DNA from: Straminergon stramineum | Taxonomy: Eukaryota > Streptophyta > Bryopsida > Hypnales > Calliergonaceae | Assembly (NCBI GenBank): GCA_963920665.1 | Contig: OY987264.1 | Coordinates: 28,810,906 to 28,874,905 of the forward strand | Direction: 5' to 3' | Length of the DNA: 64,000 nt | Part shown: positions 11,905 through 25,089 of the stretch, piece by piece | Layout: each line of letters opens with the position of its first letter | Position numbering within the stretch: the stretch's first letter is position 1 | Program-made: the position numbers and the translations under genes | The notes under the pieces: generated by a model | Told to the model about the DNA's origin: nothing | What the model saw: the letters and a program-made list of their open reading frames with translations, nothing else | Databases searched by the model: none

Positions 11905-12664
11905 AACCATTTAAGAATAAGTAAATACAAATGAAATACATACAATGTTTTGTATGTTGGATTCTAACACATAGAGCTTGCAATTGCAATAATTCTCTCA
12001 ATTTTTTAATAATCTAAAATTTTAAAATAGAGTAAACTGAACTTGCAAACTTCATTTTCTTTTTATCAATTTAAAATCACATATAAAAATGGTTTAGTAT
12101 TTGAAAGTTACAATGAAGATTGACTAGAGCTCATCCACCTTTTTGGATGCACAAACCTTCAAAAAAATCCAAAAAACACACTCCAAAAATAAGCTAAAAC
12201 TAGTTTTAACCTACATGTCATGACTAAAAATTAAAAAAAATTCTATTTACACTAATAATAGTAACTGTGTTTAATTGAAATTATTAATGACTATAAATGC
12301 ACATAACCTTAGTGGCACAAATAAGCCACATTACATTACACAATTGAATCGGGGTACATGTAAGTGGCTCACCTCCCTTCGTGTTCTCATTCATCCACTC
12401 ATATTCATCCATCCACTGACGTTCATCCATCCCCACGATCGTCCCTTTCATTACGCAGCTTTCCGTCGTCGTCGTCGTCGTCTCCCTTCCTTTTCTCAAC
12501 TAGAACTGTCCTTCTCCGTAAGCTCCGATCTCTGGCCCAATTCCACAACTGCCGTCGAATTCCGCCATTGCACGCAATCAGCCCCGATTGCAGACCAACT
12601 CACAGATCCGCTGTCACTGCATCTCCCCCCCGTCTCACAATTTCCCACACTAACAATCTCAGGA

Positions 12665-12676
12665 ATGGCATTTTGA
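12665..12676 (+). other. minimal uORF in SEC3 leader
   Basis: ATG GCA TTT TGA lies 91 nt upstream of the SEC3 start codon. If transcription begins upstream of it, ribosomes meet a three-codon uORF before the main ATG. Whether it affects translation is unknown. Confidence 0.4.
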
Positions 12677-12690
12677 GGAGAGAGATCGCA

Positions 12691-12699
12691 TTAGGGTTT
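12691..12699 (+). promoter_or_regulatory. telo-box TTAGGGTTT (SEC3)
   Basis: The nonamer TTAGGGTTT lies 68 bp upstream of the SEC3 ATG in sense orientation. Telo-boxes of this sequence are established promoter and leader elements of plant housekeeping genes. The same box in the same orientation precedes NAA10 and the gamma-carbonic anhydrase gene in this window. Confidence 0.55.
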
Positions 12700-12766
12700 G
12701 CGAGCACAGTCTTATTATTTGATTGCCATTGGCGATCTGGAAGATTGTTGGAGAGATTGGTAAGCG

Positions 12767-15700
12767 ATGGCCACGAATGGAGGAGTTGGAGAGGACGGGG
12801 GCGACATGAACCACGCCGTGGAGGCGTTCTTCGCCGGCTCGGAGAATTCCGTGGTCATGGCGTTCCATGTGGCCAAGAGCCAGGCGTCGTGGAGTGTGGC
12901 CGGGCGACGCACGCGCCATAGTACGAAGCCGCGCGTTCTGGCTCTCACGGGTAATGTGCCTTGTTTCATGGATTTGTAGTTTTTGAATGGTTCTAGGGTT
13001 GCCTCATTGCAATGCGGGGGAATTAGTGTGTGTGTTGGAATAGAGTCGCTGGAGACAATGTGGTTCTGGGAGGAGATGCTATTCACAATGCCGTAATGCG
13101 ATGGTATGTTTGGGACAATGTAGGGGGATCTGTGTCGTAAGTCATCGTTATAATATAGCCTCTCTATTTGTTAGAGCTTGGAAGCAACAGAATTCTAAGT
13201 TTTCTACTGAAATTTCAAATGGACGTTTAGAGACGGATGGTATAGTCACGGTAATTTTAATACATTTATTGAAGAAATCTCAAGGTGGAGATTCATGAAG
13301 GTATGAACGGAAGTAGATATGCTTCACTGTCGGCTTTCTTCAAGCTTTCAGTTGAAAAGGCATTTTCCGATTCTTTTGCAAATAATGCAGGTCATCTGAG
13401 TGGTGCTCAAGGAACAATGTGCGTCACTCTTTGTGCTATTTTTAAAAGAGCATTACATTTATGGAGGTTGAAACAACGTAGAATGAAGTGAGAGGGAATG
13501 CGATTTATATGATTTTTAGCTTACAGCACTTTTGCAACTTGGGTAGTACAAAATTTCTAACAATTAAAGTGAAATAGCACCTATACGAGTAGCATGTAGA
13601 CAGGGCAGACTGTATGTTACTTGCGGGGATACAATGCAAGGTTGGGCTCGTATTTACATTCGAATCCAGCCGCTGAAGGGCTTTTTAGAATGTCTCTTGC
13701 TAACTGACCATCTCGGCATTGCTCGCTGTAGCACGCAGTATGTGGTGCTAGCCTGGGGTTATTGTAACAAAGAGAATCTATTCTGTATGGGATAATTTCG
13801 ATACGGATAAGGTAGAAGATTCTATTTTTTTTGTCAATGTAAGCACTTTAACACATGTAGGAGGTACTTTCATTGGGATGTAGACCCAGCTAACTCCACA
13901 GCTCTCTCCGATATCATTTGGGGTCAAGAACCCATCTCTCTTGAGATCAAATTTTTATCACTATGTATGACTTTTTTATGCAATTGCAAAGTGGGAGGGC
14001 GTAGAGCAGTGTTGATCGGACATTAGACAAGCCCATTTGCATTTAAATATCAATGGCCAAGTCATGCTTACAACCAACTTTCTTATTGAAGGCGTACCAA
14101 GAGTATGAATTGATGAGTTGCTGTTGGTAACAAAGGTTAGTATAAGAGACGGGATCAGGTTCCTAATGATTTTAGTATCCTCTACTTCGTGATGATTGGC
14201 AGTAGGACCTTGAACATGCGCGACATCTTCAATGACCTATGGTTGTCTGCCTTCCAAGAGAGTATCTTAACTGCAGTACATTAATGAACATAGAGTGGCA
14301 TGTGGACTGACGCTCGTTTTCTCTTGGTTTGTTCTCTTGTCACCAAATCTTGTACAGTAACGCGAGCAGAACAAACGCAAAAATTCAAAGTGAAACTACA
14401 TGTTTTGAAGGAGACTCCAACTGGTATGCAGGTATGAGAATTAGTGCCTTAGCACCATTTTTTTGAGGACTAAGTGACAAGGTTATGATGGATTTAGGTT
14501 TACCTGATTGTTTTTGTTCCGTTGCGATTGTTCCTGATCGTGAGCCGAGTGGTGGTTCCTTTGGGGGCTGGTGTAGTTGTTGAAATTGAGTCAGTTGGAT
14601 GTATCCATTAATTGTATTAGGTCTGGTCCAGAAGCCTCACGCTAAGTTGACTAGTACCTGGTTTTGATATGCATTTTTAGAAATCATATTCTGGCTTTTC
14701 TCAGTATCGTATAGTACATGATGAGTGTTCCTTACCTCAAGATTTAGACGTACATGGACTAAGTATGTTACATGTTGGATGCGCAGCCTGCGAAAGTATA
14801 TAAATTGAAACACCTGAGCAAGGTTGAAGCGGTGTCTAGTGACAACAGTGGCTGTACCTTCGTGCTGGTTCTCAATCTATCCTCTATTACTCTCTCAAAT
14901 ACTGGAGCTGTCATTGGTCTTCACAAATGATTGAATTCCATGGCGTAACCTGTGACTATCTTTTCTGTTAGTCCAAATTTTTTCACATACAAAAAGTTGC
15001 AGTGTGTCAATTTTTTTTATTGATGGCTATTTGGAAGCACCGTACTCCTTGGTCAGTTTCAATGCTTGAGTGTCGACATAGTTAAATTCTGAAATTCAGA
15101 CCGTATTGAATGAAATTTTTTATTTTCAAAATTTTGGAAAAGTTACTGATTTTGGAATCTTAGAACTCACAAAGAGCTAAAGCATTTAAATATGATTTTA
15201 CTTTGTATTTTGGATATTGGACTACAAATTTTGATAAGTTTGGACAATCTTCAAAGTTTCCTTAATTTTTACGAAATTGACCTGTGCCCGTACTTAGGGT
15301 AACCTTCATCAGCAACTTCTTTGAGCTTGTCTGTTCAGCTAATTTTAGTGACTCCATGAAGTGTACTTTTTTGAGGATTTTTTTATTTCAGTCACATGTT
15401 GAAGTTTCAAAGGACCATTACAATGTGGAGAATGCAAATGTTTTTGGTGTTTTCAAGCGTTTATAAGCATCACCTCTGAAGTTTGTGAATTTGATTAGTT
15501 TGTCTGCGCTGCTGTAATAGGGGTTTGACAATTTGAAGAACAAGCCAGTTGCTCCACCTCAATGGACTTTGCGGACGCGTGATGATAGGTGAATGCCAAG
15601 ACCTGTTTACTTGGCCAGTACTTTGAACTCTTATTTTTTTCCCGATTCAAGATAATTTAAATTGCTTTGAGTATATACACTCTTCCAATACTGTCGTTGT

Positions 15701-18700
15701 CCTTCGTATTACCGTTCTGCAATCCTTCCACACAACAGATTAGCCTGCAATTAGGTTGGCATAATTTTGGATGATTCGTAATTTCAACCGGATTTATTTG
15801 AATGTTGAACTTTAGATTTGCGTTTCCTGTGGAAACGCTCGGTCCTGCCTATTATCTTACGATCAAAAGAACGCTTCGTTTGGTTCATGACTTCTTTTCT
15901 GCATTTCAGAAACCACCTTCTTACAGGTATTTTGAAGCTTTGTAAAGAGAACCTGGGGCGAGTGCCAAAGATTGTGGGCATGGACGTTGTGGAAATGGCA
16001 CTATGGGCCCAGGTATATGTTCTCATCCCTCGTACCACCTGCAGAACTGAAGGAAGAGCTTTAGTTACTGCACTTACATTCAGTTTGCCCTTCGTACACT
16101 TCAGTAATGAGCTGCTGCAGGTGTAAGGTAATCATTTGTCATCTCAAAGAAGGTACTATTTTTTAGAGCAACGTATAAATACTTGAATCGTGAACGGTTT
16201 TTAATTTAGCTCATGGTTTATTGTAGGCTCATGCGAAAACTCTTCCAAGTGGAGGACCGGTTGAAAAAGATTCTGTTGATACTGGAGTGGAGAAGAGTGA
16301 AAAGGTCAGCGTGGAGAGGGAACTTGTTTCGAAGGCTGAGGAAGAGGATATGGAGGCCTTGCTTGGAACGTATGTCTCTTCTCACATTTTTAGTATTCCT
16401 GACTAAAACGGTCTTTGGCATTTTAAATTAGTTTATGCAGTCAGACATTGTTCTTAGTCAGAAACTTTCTTAATGAGCTTTAGCTTGACTTTCACCAGAA
16501 TTGTGTTTAAATTGATACTTCAGTTGGCCTTATCAGACTCCGTGAACATATTGATATGTTTTTAGTGATATTTGTGTCTTCTTTTGGTCCGCGTATTCAA
16601 ATGACATGTGTGTAATGTGGCTCTCACAGATACGTTCTTGGTATAGATGAGGCAGAGGCATTCTCAGAGCGGTTGAAACGTGAACTCACTGCTTTGGAAG
16701 CTGCTAATGTGCATGCCATTCTAGAGAGTCAACCACTTGTAGAAGAGGTAAGCTTCGTCCAGTTTCTATGCTAGATTAATTTCATGATTCAATGATTCTC
16801 ACTTTGTATTTGGTCAGATGTATACTATTTTCTTTGGATTAAACGTTCCTGCATTTTGCTCATGTGATTATCTTTTTCCGAATCAAAATTATTATGCAAG
16901 CAATAAGCAAAAATTGGTTGCAGCACACCAGTTAATAAGATTCGAAGATTGAAGAACTTAACTCACTTCATAGCGAATGGCGAAAGAATTGTAGTGGCGA
17001 GCTTACCGTTTACATCCGAGCCACTTTTGTTTTTATGTACTTTCAGGTTCTTCAACAGCTAGATGCTGCCCAAGGAAGTGTTGAAGACATGGACGAATGG
17101 CTAGGTATCTTCAATGTGAAATTGCGTCACATGCGAGAAGATATTGAGTCGGTATATATATTACCAGACTTCTAATGATTTTCTTGTAGGTTCATGGAGC
17201 AGAGTTGCATGACTTGTTGCTTTTAGTGGCATAAATGGCAATTCGATAGATGCTACGCCTGAATAAGTTTTGGTTCATCATTTTGTCTTGTGAGAGTATA
17301 TTGGGTGAAATTTTATACTGCTCGCCTGGGATTGTTCGTTGCTACCCTTTTGTATTCACCTGTTATGGACGGTTTATTTAAGAGGATATTATCTAATGGA
17401 ATGGTCATGACAGATAGAAGCAAGGAACAACAAACTGGAGTTGCAGGCCCAGAACAATGCAGCTTTAGTGGAAGAATTGAATGCGTTGCTGGAAAAGCTC
17501 AGTATCCCTCCTGAGGTATGGGATCTGACATTTTTGGTGTTCTCGTGTATCCTCGTGTGTCCATGTAACCTCGTCTTTCGAGGACTCTTTTCCCAGATTT
17601 TAATGGCTCACTTTGAGCTAAATGCATATTCATTTATTTTGAGTCTTCATCGAATTTTGAGTTTCAACGTATATGCGCTGATTTCTTTTGTATGGCAGTA
17701 TGCAGCAGTTTTGCAGAGCGGAACTTTTGAAGATGCACGAATGCCTCAGAATTTAGAAGCTTGTGATTGGTTAGCTTCTGCTTTGCGAAGTCTTGACGCC
17801 CCGTTTCTAGATGCCAATTATGTTAACATGCGCGCTGTAAGCTTCTTTAACCCCGGATAACATAGTTCTGTTGAACACTCGTTTTAGTCGCTTTGAAGAT
17901 TGTCTCTATGCAGTTTATACTAGAAGTTAGATGAAGATTATATGTTTTGATGACTGCTCTTTTGACAAAAATACTGGTTCTGATAGCTGTCTAATCTGAT
18001 AGAATTGTCTATGCGTCTGTTAAGTGGCAGGATATTGCGCTATATAGCACTCAAAAGTTTATGTTTAATGTCAATTACCTGACGAACAATGTGACTCCTA
18101 CTAAATTAGGAATTTTGTGAAGCTGTCAATGTGAAATTTGGACAGCATCAGCCTGAGACGCAATGCAGAACTAAAAATTCCGAAGCCTTCTGATTATTTC
18201 GCAAACTCTACTCCTGAATTCAAGCTTTGATGTACGTGCAGGTCAAGGACAAGCGCTTAGAGCTTGAAAAACTTAAGTCTATTTTTGTTCGAAGAGCTTC
18301 TGATTTTCTGAGGAAGTACTTTTCTAGTGTGGTTGATTTCATGATCAGTGATAAGACCTATTTCTCACAGGTTAGTCTGCAAAACATTGTAACCCTTGTT
18401 ATTAATTGTATCCCGCAGCTTGTAGGTTTGCAAATTTTGATGCTTTTACAGGGCAGTCCATGCTGCTACCGTTTATTGCTGACAAAAATGTCGGTGTTGA
18501 GTGATAAAGAGGGGGCAGTTGAAACGACCGGATCATGCTGATTTGAGATTCAAATGTCGTACATACGCAAGAATGCTACAACACCTGAAGGTAATCAAAT
18601 CGTATGCATGCTACCCTATGTACATCTTACAAACGGCAGAGACTGAACACTGCCACTGTATTGATCAGTTTTGAAGTCATGTACTATCCATGACAACTAG

Positions 18701-21700
18701 GCTGTATGCTTGTCTGCAGAATCTAGATAAAAGTTCACTTGGACCTTTGCGGAAAGCATATTGTCACTCGCTCAATCTTTTGCTACGTCGTGAGGTATGT
18801 GAAGAATCGTTATGTGATGAATCGTGATGTTGCATCTTCTTTTATGTAATTGTATGTGAACTCTAAATCTTTGATGTTTCCTTAATACTATATGTTCTCT
18901 TTGCCTGTCATCCCTGATTCCTCTAGGGACCATCCTTGATGATAAAATTTTCAATTTTGGTGAATAGGCGCGAGAGTTTGCAAATGAGCTTAGAGCTAGC
19001 ACCAAAGTATCAAGGAGCACAGGGGCATGGCTGGACAGTTCGCAGGCTGGTGCAGCACAAGGTGCTGGAGGAGCAGATACTTCCACAGTGTCTGATGCAT
19101 ACGCCAAAATGCTCAGAATCTTTATTCCACTTCTTGTGGATGAAGTGAGAATACCCTGTTCCGCAAATATTTCTGTTTCCTTGTCCTTTCCTTGTAGTAG
19201 CTTTCCTTTCTTTTAGTATTAAGCATCATTTTTGCACCTTCCAACTTTTGAACTTCTCAGTCAGTAACCACACAAATATCTTGTTTGTTTATCCACTTCA
19301 TGTTCACCATCAGCATTATCTTTCATATGCAATGGAACAATGTTTCATAGTGACGGTCCTGTCTTTTTCCTGTCCTTGGTGTTTCTTATGTTCCATCTTG
19401 GCGCGCAAATGACACCTCGATTTAGTTCTTGTTTTCTCCTTTCATTTCTGCAGAGCTCGTTCTTTGCTTCCTTCATGTGTTTTGAGGTTTTACCTTTGAA
19501 TCCTCACGGAGCTGAGGATAAGGACGACGACGAAGATGGTGCAAGTCCTGTGGATGCAGACGGGTCGGATGTTAAGTCCAGTAAGCGAATCCGGTTCTTT
19601 GTGTTGATGTCCAATAAGTATGTCTTACTGTTCTTTGTATGTGCGACAGTCCTGACTTAGTTTTTGGATGCAGCTGAACAGAATCCAGCAGAGCTGGAGT
19701 TACTGAATCTATCCCTTCAAGAGCTCTTGGATGGAATCCAGGAAGACTTTTATGCGGTGGTCGATTGGGCGTATAAAATTGATCCTTTGCGATGCATTTC
19801 TATGCAAGGCGTCACAGAGCGATACCTTTCTGCGCAAAAGGCTGATGCTGCAGGTTTTGTGAGGCGCTTGCTTGCAGATCTTCAGTCCCGGATCAGCCTG
19901 CAATTCAATCGAGTATGTTTGCACTCTTCATGAAAAAATGTTATTTCCATTTGATTTTGCTTCAAGTTTCAGTTTGTCATAATCGGTCATTACTTTATGA
20001 CAACCCGTTTTTTATTATACGGAAGAGCAGTTCCAACCTGTTAATCCTCTAATCATGTTTGATTATCACAGTTTGTAGATGAAGCAAATCTTCAAATTGA
20101 GAAGCATGATCGAAATGTAAAACAGATGGGTGTGCTATCATACATTCCGAGGTAATATTTTTGTTGTTTCGCTCATTCTGGTGTATTGGATGTTCTAGAG
20201 TTGGGCAATAATCAAGTCCAGTGGGTTTACGGGGTTTTCATTTCTTCATGTCATGCTGCTCACGAATGCACTTTAACATGAAAATGTGGTCCTTCGTTCA
20301 AACTTGAAATACTTCCACTTCCGATGTGGCCTTCCAACTGAGAACTCATCAACTTCTCGGAGAGTAAGACAGACTGTTTTACATGGGTATAGGTTAGTTT
20401 AAGCATTTCTTAATCATTCATCCCTGAAGGCAGTCTTGTTAATGGGTTTCGTACCAAAATGATTTCTACTGAGGGAAACTTCCGAATATTGATTGCGTAA
20501 GTGTAATTTATCTTGTTTTGTTGGTCGGTTCAGGTTTGCAGCCCTTGCAGGTCGCATGGAGAATCTTATACAAGGCAATTCAAGAGATGTGGTTGACCAG
20601 GCGTATATGAAACTGGTAATTTGCATGCAGATCTCATGTTACATAGATATTTATCTTGCTTATCAATGTAGTGGTTTGCTTATATATCATGTGAACTCCT
20701 GAGTTGTGGCACTCTCTTGGTATATTTTGATAAGTTCTTGATGAGCATGGTTCACGTTTGCAAGTTTTCTTAGCTTTCGGGTCTACGGGAGCAGTTAATC
20801 CTGTGCGGTCTTGTAAGTGATACGGGAACTTGGAAATTGAAACTGATTATTGGTGTTACGGTGGGGTCAGGTGAATACGATGTTTGCTGTGTTGGAAAGG
20901 ATTGCACAGGTTGATCCGAAGTATCAGGATGTTCTTCTTTTGGAAAATTATGCAGCTTTTCAAAACAGGTTCATCTTCATCGTCCTTTCAGTGGATATCA
21001 ACCCATTACACTCGTACTTTTTCTCATTATCAGCGATTGGACTAAGTTTAGAGGAAAATCGAGTTTGAGTGTTAGCTGGAGACACTAAGTGTCTCAAGAT
21101 AGAATTTTTTGCCATTTTTGGATTTCTCTGGTACCTCTTTGTGCTGATTACTTCTGCTGTGGGTTTTTTTTCAGTATGTTTGATCTTGCAAATGTGGTTC
21201 CGACTTTGGCCCGCTACTATCAGCAAGCTAGCGAGGCTTATGAGCAAGCTTGCACCCGATATATCAACTCAATTATCAATTATGTATGTTCCAACTTCCA
21301 AACGCTGATGAAAGACTACAGGCTGAAATCATCTCTCGTAACTGACATTGCCTATCATATGATGCTCCCATTTGTTGCTTATGTAAATTTATTGTATGAG
21401 CAGCAATTCGAAAGGCTATTTCAATTTGCTCAAAAAGTGGAGAACCTGCTTTATACCATTAGTCCTGAGGAGATGCCTTTTCAACTTGGATATTCAAAGA
21501 TGGACTTACGAAAAACATTGAAGGCCAGTCTTTCTGGGGTGCGTTCTCGAACTTCATTCAATCGTTTCCCTTGGAAGTTTATAACTTTGTACGCGAGTCC
21601 TTGCTGAAGGTGCCTTACTGTGGGTGTCCAATCTTCCTCCTCTTTAGTGCTTAGTGCGAATACCAAACTGCTCGTTCTCACCTCGTTATGGCAACCTTAC

Positions 21701-22126
21701 GTGCGGTCCATAGTGTACTTCACGTGTAGTTTCATGTTACTCAACTAGAATCCTTTGAAAATTGACAGGTGGAGAAGGCCTTACCAGCAATGTACAAGCG
21801 AATGCAAAAGCATCTTACCTCGGAGGAGTTACTCCCTTCGTTATGGGAGAAGTTCAAGGTTCGTAGTCTTCACAGAATACCATACCGTAACATATATGCT
21901 GTCTTCCTGTCTTCCACCTTGCTGAGCATTACATTGATCATTTCGTTGACAACCATGGCACTCCTTACTTGCTCATAGAAGTCTATTATTGGATGTGATG
22001 CAGGAAGACTTCATGGACAAGTACGAGTCAGTTGAAGCAATATTAGCTAAGTGCTATCCCTCTGAACCACTTACCCCCTCGTCAGGAGAGATGAAAGAAA
22101 TCTTCAAGAGCTTCCACCAAACCTAA
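12767..22126 (+). CDS. SEC3: exocyst complex component SEC3 (23 coding exons)
   Basis: SEC3 is an exocyst subunit that helps tether secretory vesicles to the plasma membrane. Coding exons: 12767-12950, 14358-14431, 14787-14867, 15521-15588, 15910-16012, 16227-16369, 16630-16747, 17047-17151, 17414-17515, 17699-17836, 18242-18370, 18510-18590, 18720-18794, 18968-19144, 19454-19580, 19674-19912, 20072-20151, 20534-20615, 20871-20968, 21175-21283, 21404-21538, 21769-21858, 22004-22126. All junctions are GT-AG and in phase; they sum to 2661 nt, or 886 aa, about the Arabidopsis SEC3A length. Residues 1-170 match the plant N-terminal PH-like region ([25 protein letters not shown]). About 205-330 is coiled-coil ([25 protein letters not shown]). 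Residues 330-886 are the Sec3 C-terminal helical region ([33 protein letters not shown]). An acidic linker (DKDDDEDG) lies near 550. No frame defects are seen. Exon boundaries rest on my recollection of the Arabidopsis protein. Confidence 0.95.
12951..14357 (+). other. SEC3 intron 1 with a dispersed repeat
   Basis: This is the longest SEC3 intron (1407 nt). At about 14018-14163 it carries a repeat that reappears inverted at about 25,090-25,215 and direct at about 28,385-28,470. Shared blocks are 'CATTTAAATATCAATGGCCA', 'AAGTCATG' and 'TTGATGAGTTGC…TTGGTAACAA'. I see no other feature in it. Long first introns in plants often hold regulatory sequence, but no specific element can be named here. 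Confidence 0.5.
21284..21403 (+). other. SEC3 intron 20: stop-free, 3n intron (exitron candidate)
   Basis: The intron between …IINY and QFERLF is 120 nt (40 codons), begins GTATGT, ends GAGCAG, and contains no stop in the frame of the flanking exons. Retention would insert 40 residues after residue 771 without breaking the protein. The spliced form restores the contiguous [12 protein letters not shown] seen in plant SEC3, so splicing is probably the default. Confidence 0.6.
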
Positions 22127-24232
22127 GATGTAGGCTGCTACGATTCCCTTCGCTGAATGAGAATCCTTCTTGACTTCAGTACCTGTAGCTACACCGTGAT
22201 TTTTAAATTTTAATTGGAGATTTCTCGAGTCTGAATAGTGTTACTGTAAAGTGTCACCTTCATCTGGAATTACCAGATGTATCAAATCTTCTGTTCAAAC
22301 ATCAAGTGAGAGCTTTCGCGAGCTATTATGAATGTATATTGTGAACTGTTGAGGTTTCTTGTTTCTTGAGTATTTGTAAGCAGCAGATCATGACTGGCTA
22401 TGGTCATGCAATGGAGTCAGAATTTGTTTGTTTTCAATAGGATGACCTGAATGAAGAAACATCGTTAACGGCAGCTAGTTTTGATGATTGCTCTCTTTAC
22501 TGTCGTACTTACGGTTTACATAGCAACTATGTGCAGGCCTATTCCATGAAAGTAATGACTTCAATATTGACACAAGTAGTTCATTACAAACATAAGATTC
22601 TTGAAGAGTCATCGGGGACTCCCTTTGCAACCAATTTAGTTGGGGTGTTTGGGGGTATATCTAAACTTATATGCCAGGTGGCAGTGGTGACTGCCTCACA
22701 TTGTATTTCCGAAATGGAATTCATCTCTCCCGGAGAGAAGCATATTCCATATAAGGTGAGCTAACTGAACTTTGTGGAAGAAGCTTTGTCAATGTTTCAG
22801 GAAATTTAATGAATTTAATTGTTTTTTGTTGAATGATTTTTTGAAACTGCGTGAATCTTAGATTTTCAGTACTGAGGTTGTTCAAAGGTGTCTTCGTTAC
22901 CATTTGAACTTGACCATGATATTCATCCTCGCTGAAGGTAAATCTCTTTCTGATGTGTTCATATGTGTTTAAAAACTGTGAAAAGCATAACATTCTTGAA
23001 ATTCAGGGCCCTTGGCTCTCCATGCATCAAGGTTCTTTTTATCACTGTAAAACATCTTGAATGCAAGCTTGCCCATGTATTTTGGACTATAGAAATACAA
23101 ATATATAGTGCTATTGTAGAAGTCCCCTGACCTTCCGATTCAAGAATGTTATGAGTTCCTAAGTTGGTTTTGACACTTGTTTGGTTGTAATAACTAGTGG
23201 GTCTTTTTGTTAATTTATTAGGACCTCCAAAGAATATTGCACCCATAGTGCATTAGGTTTCACTAACCACATATTACTCCATCAAATGTGGTTTGTATAT
23301 TTAACAATAGGAAAAAGTAGTAAAACCAAAAATAGTTTGGATGTCAAAGTTTTATTCAATTTTTCTCATCCCACTTGAAATAGTGAATCTCTTGGATTTT
23401 TGGAAATGGGAAGGAATGAGAACTTTGTCTTTTGACTAGTTTATTCATTGTCAAAATTGGCCCATTGGTTCATTATATATTTATAAGCATTTGGAATGTC
23501 TCAATTTATCAATAAGTCAAAGGGATGATGGGATTCTTCTTTAAGCCTTAAGATCCTAGAATTGCCAAAAGTGGTCACTCTAAGCATGTAATATTGAATA
23601 ACATAAATTTCATCCAAATCTAAAACTTTGTGCAAATTGGATAGTTAGAAACCTTGTATTACAATAATTGGTATAAGAATATTTGTGTTTTAGGCTATAA
23701 AAGACCTCCAAATACCACAACATATATATATATTAGTATTAATCTAAAATACACTAATATACCACAATGTAATAATGCTAATATGTAATAATATTCTATT
23801 AGGTATTACTACAAATGCAATATGCTTGTTTGAATTTTGAAGATTATAAAATTGGGGTTGAATTATTTGTATTGACCTTCTAATGTTGCAAAAAATACAT
23901 AAATTAGTGGTAGAGGCATGTAGAAGCTTACAACCTAAACTCATTTTAGATTGTGCTCTTTAACTTCGAAATTCAGCATCAATTTTTAAAAAAAGAATTA
24001 TATATGATTGCAATGTGATCCTAGGAAGTTTTGAATGTCTAATTTCACAAGCAAGTTTACTTCACATGAACAAAAAATTGTTCAAATCTCTTCTTGATTG
24101 ATGCACATACTATCCAATCATATGCATTGCAATACAAATAATCTATTGCAAAATACATCTTTGGATAAGCAATACATTTAATATACCATAACTCTACCAA
24201 TTGCACTTCCACTTTCAACAATTGAATCCTAT

Positions 24233-24832
24233 ATAAGGTAAACTAACCTATGACAAACAAGCCACCTATAACAAACACCGAGTGAATGATCCATTACAAT
24301 GTTATATCAACCCATGACAAATTTTTTTCAAAAAATGAGATTTGAGATTTGAGTTAGTGAAGACAATCAATATCCTAGATGATAGTGGTGGAGTGATTAG
24401 GGATTGCAATAAGAACTTCCAACTATTCTATGTAAATTTATCATAAGTGACTTTATTAAACCTTTATGTTGTATCTATGGAAGTATTATAAACTTGCACC
24501 TTTTTAGTATAAATGCATGAAAAGAAGTGACTTTTTTAGGCCTTCATGTTGTGTAAATCTTAGGAAATATTGTAATTGCTTCAATTCAATAAGATGACCA
24601 TTATGGATACACTTTTTTGTTGGTTTTGGGATAGTCTATAGACTCCTATGAGCCAATTGGGCAACACACTTCAAAAATTCATAACAAATTTTTATTTTGT
24701 CAGAGAATAAAATTTCAATTGCTCTCCCCATTCCTCACATTTCTCTTCATATTAAAAACAATTTAAAATTTTTCAGCAATCCCCAAAAGTCCAACCAATC
24801 ATTCTACCTATCATAGGCTAGTTTACCTTATA
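24233..24832. mobile_element. 600-bp inverted-repeat element, copy 2
   Basis: The left end ATAAGGTAAACTAACCTATGA is matched by the right end TCATAGGCTAGTTTACCTTAT, a terminal inverted repeat of about 21 bp with one mismatch. The interior aligns with 5423-5963 in the same orientation. Non-coding and without visible transposase, so non-autonomous. TA flanks both ends, which would fit a TA target duplication. Confidence 0.7.
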
Positions 24833-25089
24833 CACTTCCATGTTTCCATAGAGACCAATGTTTTGTAAGCACTGAACCACATTTTTTTTTTAAATGTGTG
24901 GGACGTAGAGGGTTAACTTACATGCAACCATCTTGGGTGCAGGAAGTGAAACCAATGGATAGTTCCTCCGTTGGAGTTAAACCTTCATCATTTCATGTGA
25001 GCATCATAAGATTCTTCTTGTTTCGGGAGCTTGCGTCATAAGATATGGACGCTTCCAAGGTAGAGTATACTGAAACCTTTGTGCACCTG

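Larger units (their letters stand above)
1..12240. other. gene-free AT-rich region with decayed repeats
   Basis: No protein-coding gene is recognisable on either strand. The open frames are short and of low complexity. The stretch holds degenerate tandem blocks (about 0.92-1.4 kb and 1.79-2.24 kb), a foldback element (2358-2866), a TA-flanked MITE (3082-3273), a microsatellite-rich island (about 2.9-4.5 kb), a 231-bp TTAA element (4571-4801), two further inverted-repeat elements (5006-5320 and 5423-5963) and two copies of the 0.9-kb TTAA family (8013-8926 and 10983-11904). I see nothing definable in 5,970-8,010 or 8,930-10,980 beyond AT-rich sequence and a G10 run near 6913. Confidence 0.7.
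12241..12766 (+). promoter_or_regulatory. SEC3 promoter / 5' leader region
   Basis: Base composition changes sharply from AT-rich spacer to GC-rich leader at about 12,340. A TATA-like TATAAA is visible near 12292. The leader has a (GTC)n run (about 12466-12482), TTCATCCATCC repeats, a telo-box (12691-12699) and a minimal uORF (ATG at 12665, three codons then TGA). The transcription start is not determinable here. Long open frames across this stretch on both strands are explained by the GC-rich leader, not by separate genes. Confidence 0.55.

Noticed and set aside
12364..12921. 185-codon plus-strand frame overlapping the SEC3 start, and antisense frames over 12.3-13.1 kb
   Set aside because: They lie in the GC-rich SEC3 leader and exon 1, where stops are rare. 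The products are low-complexity Ser/Arg/Pro sequence with no family match, and the SEC3 frame explains the region.
13655..13685. Possible tRNA T-arm (TTCGAATCC) in SEC3 intron 1
   Set aside because: No matching acceptor, D-arm or anticodon stem could be found upstream.
17441..17860. 139-codon frame spanning SEC3 exons 9-10
   Set aside because: It simply runs through the intron between 17515 and 17699. Plant SEC3 reads directly from exon 9 to exon 10 and the GT-AG sites are good.
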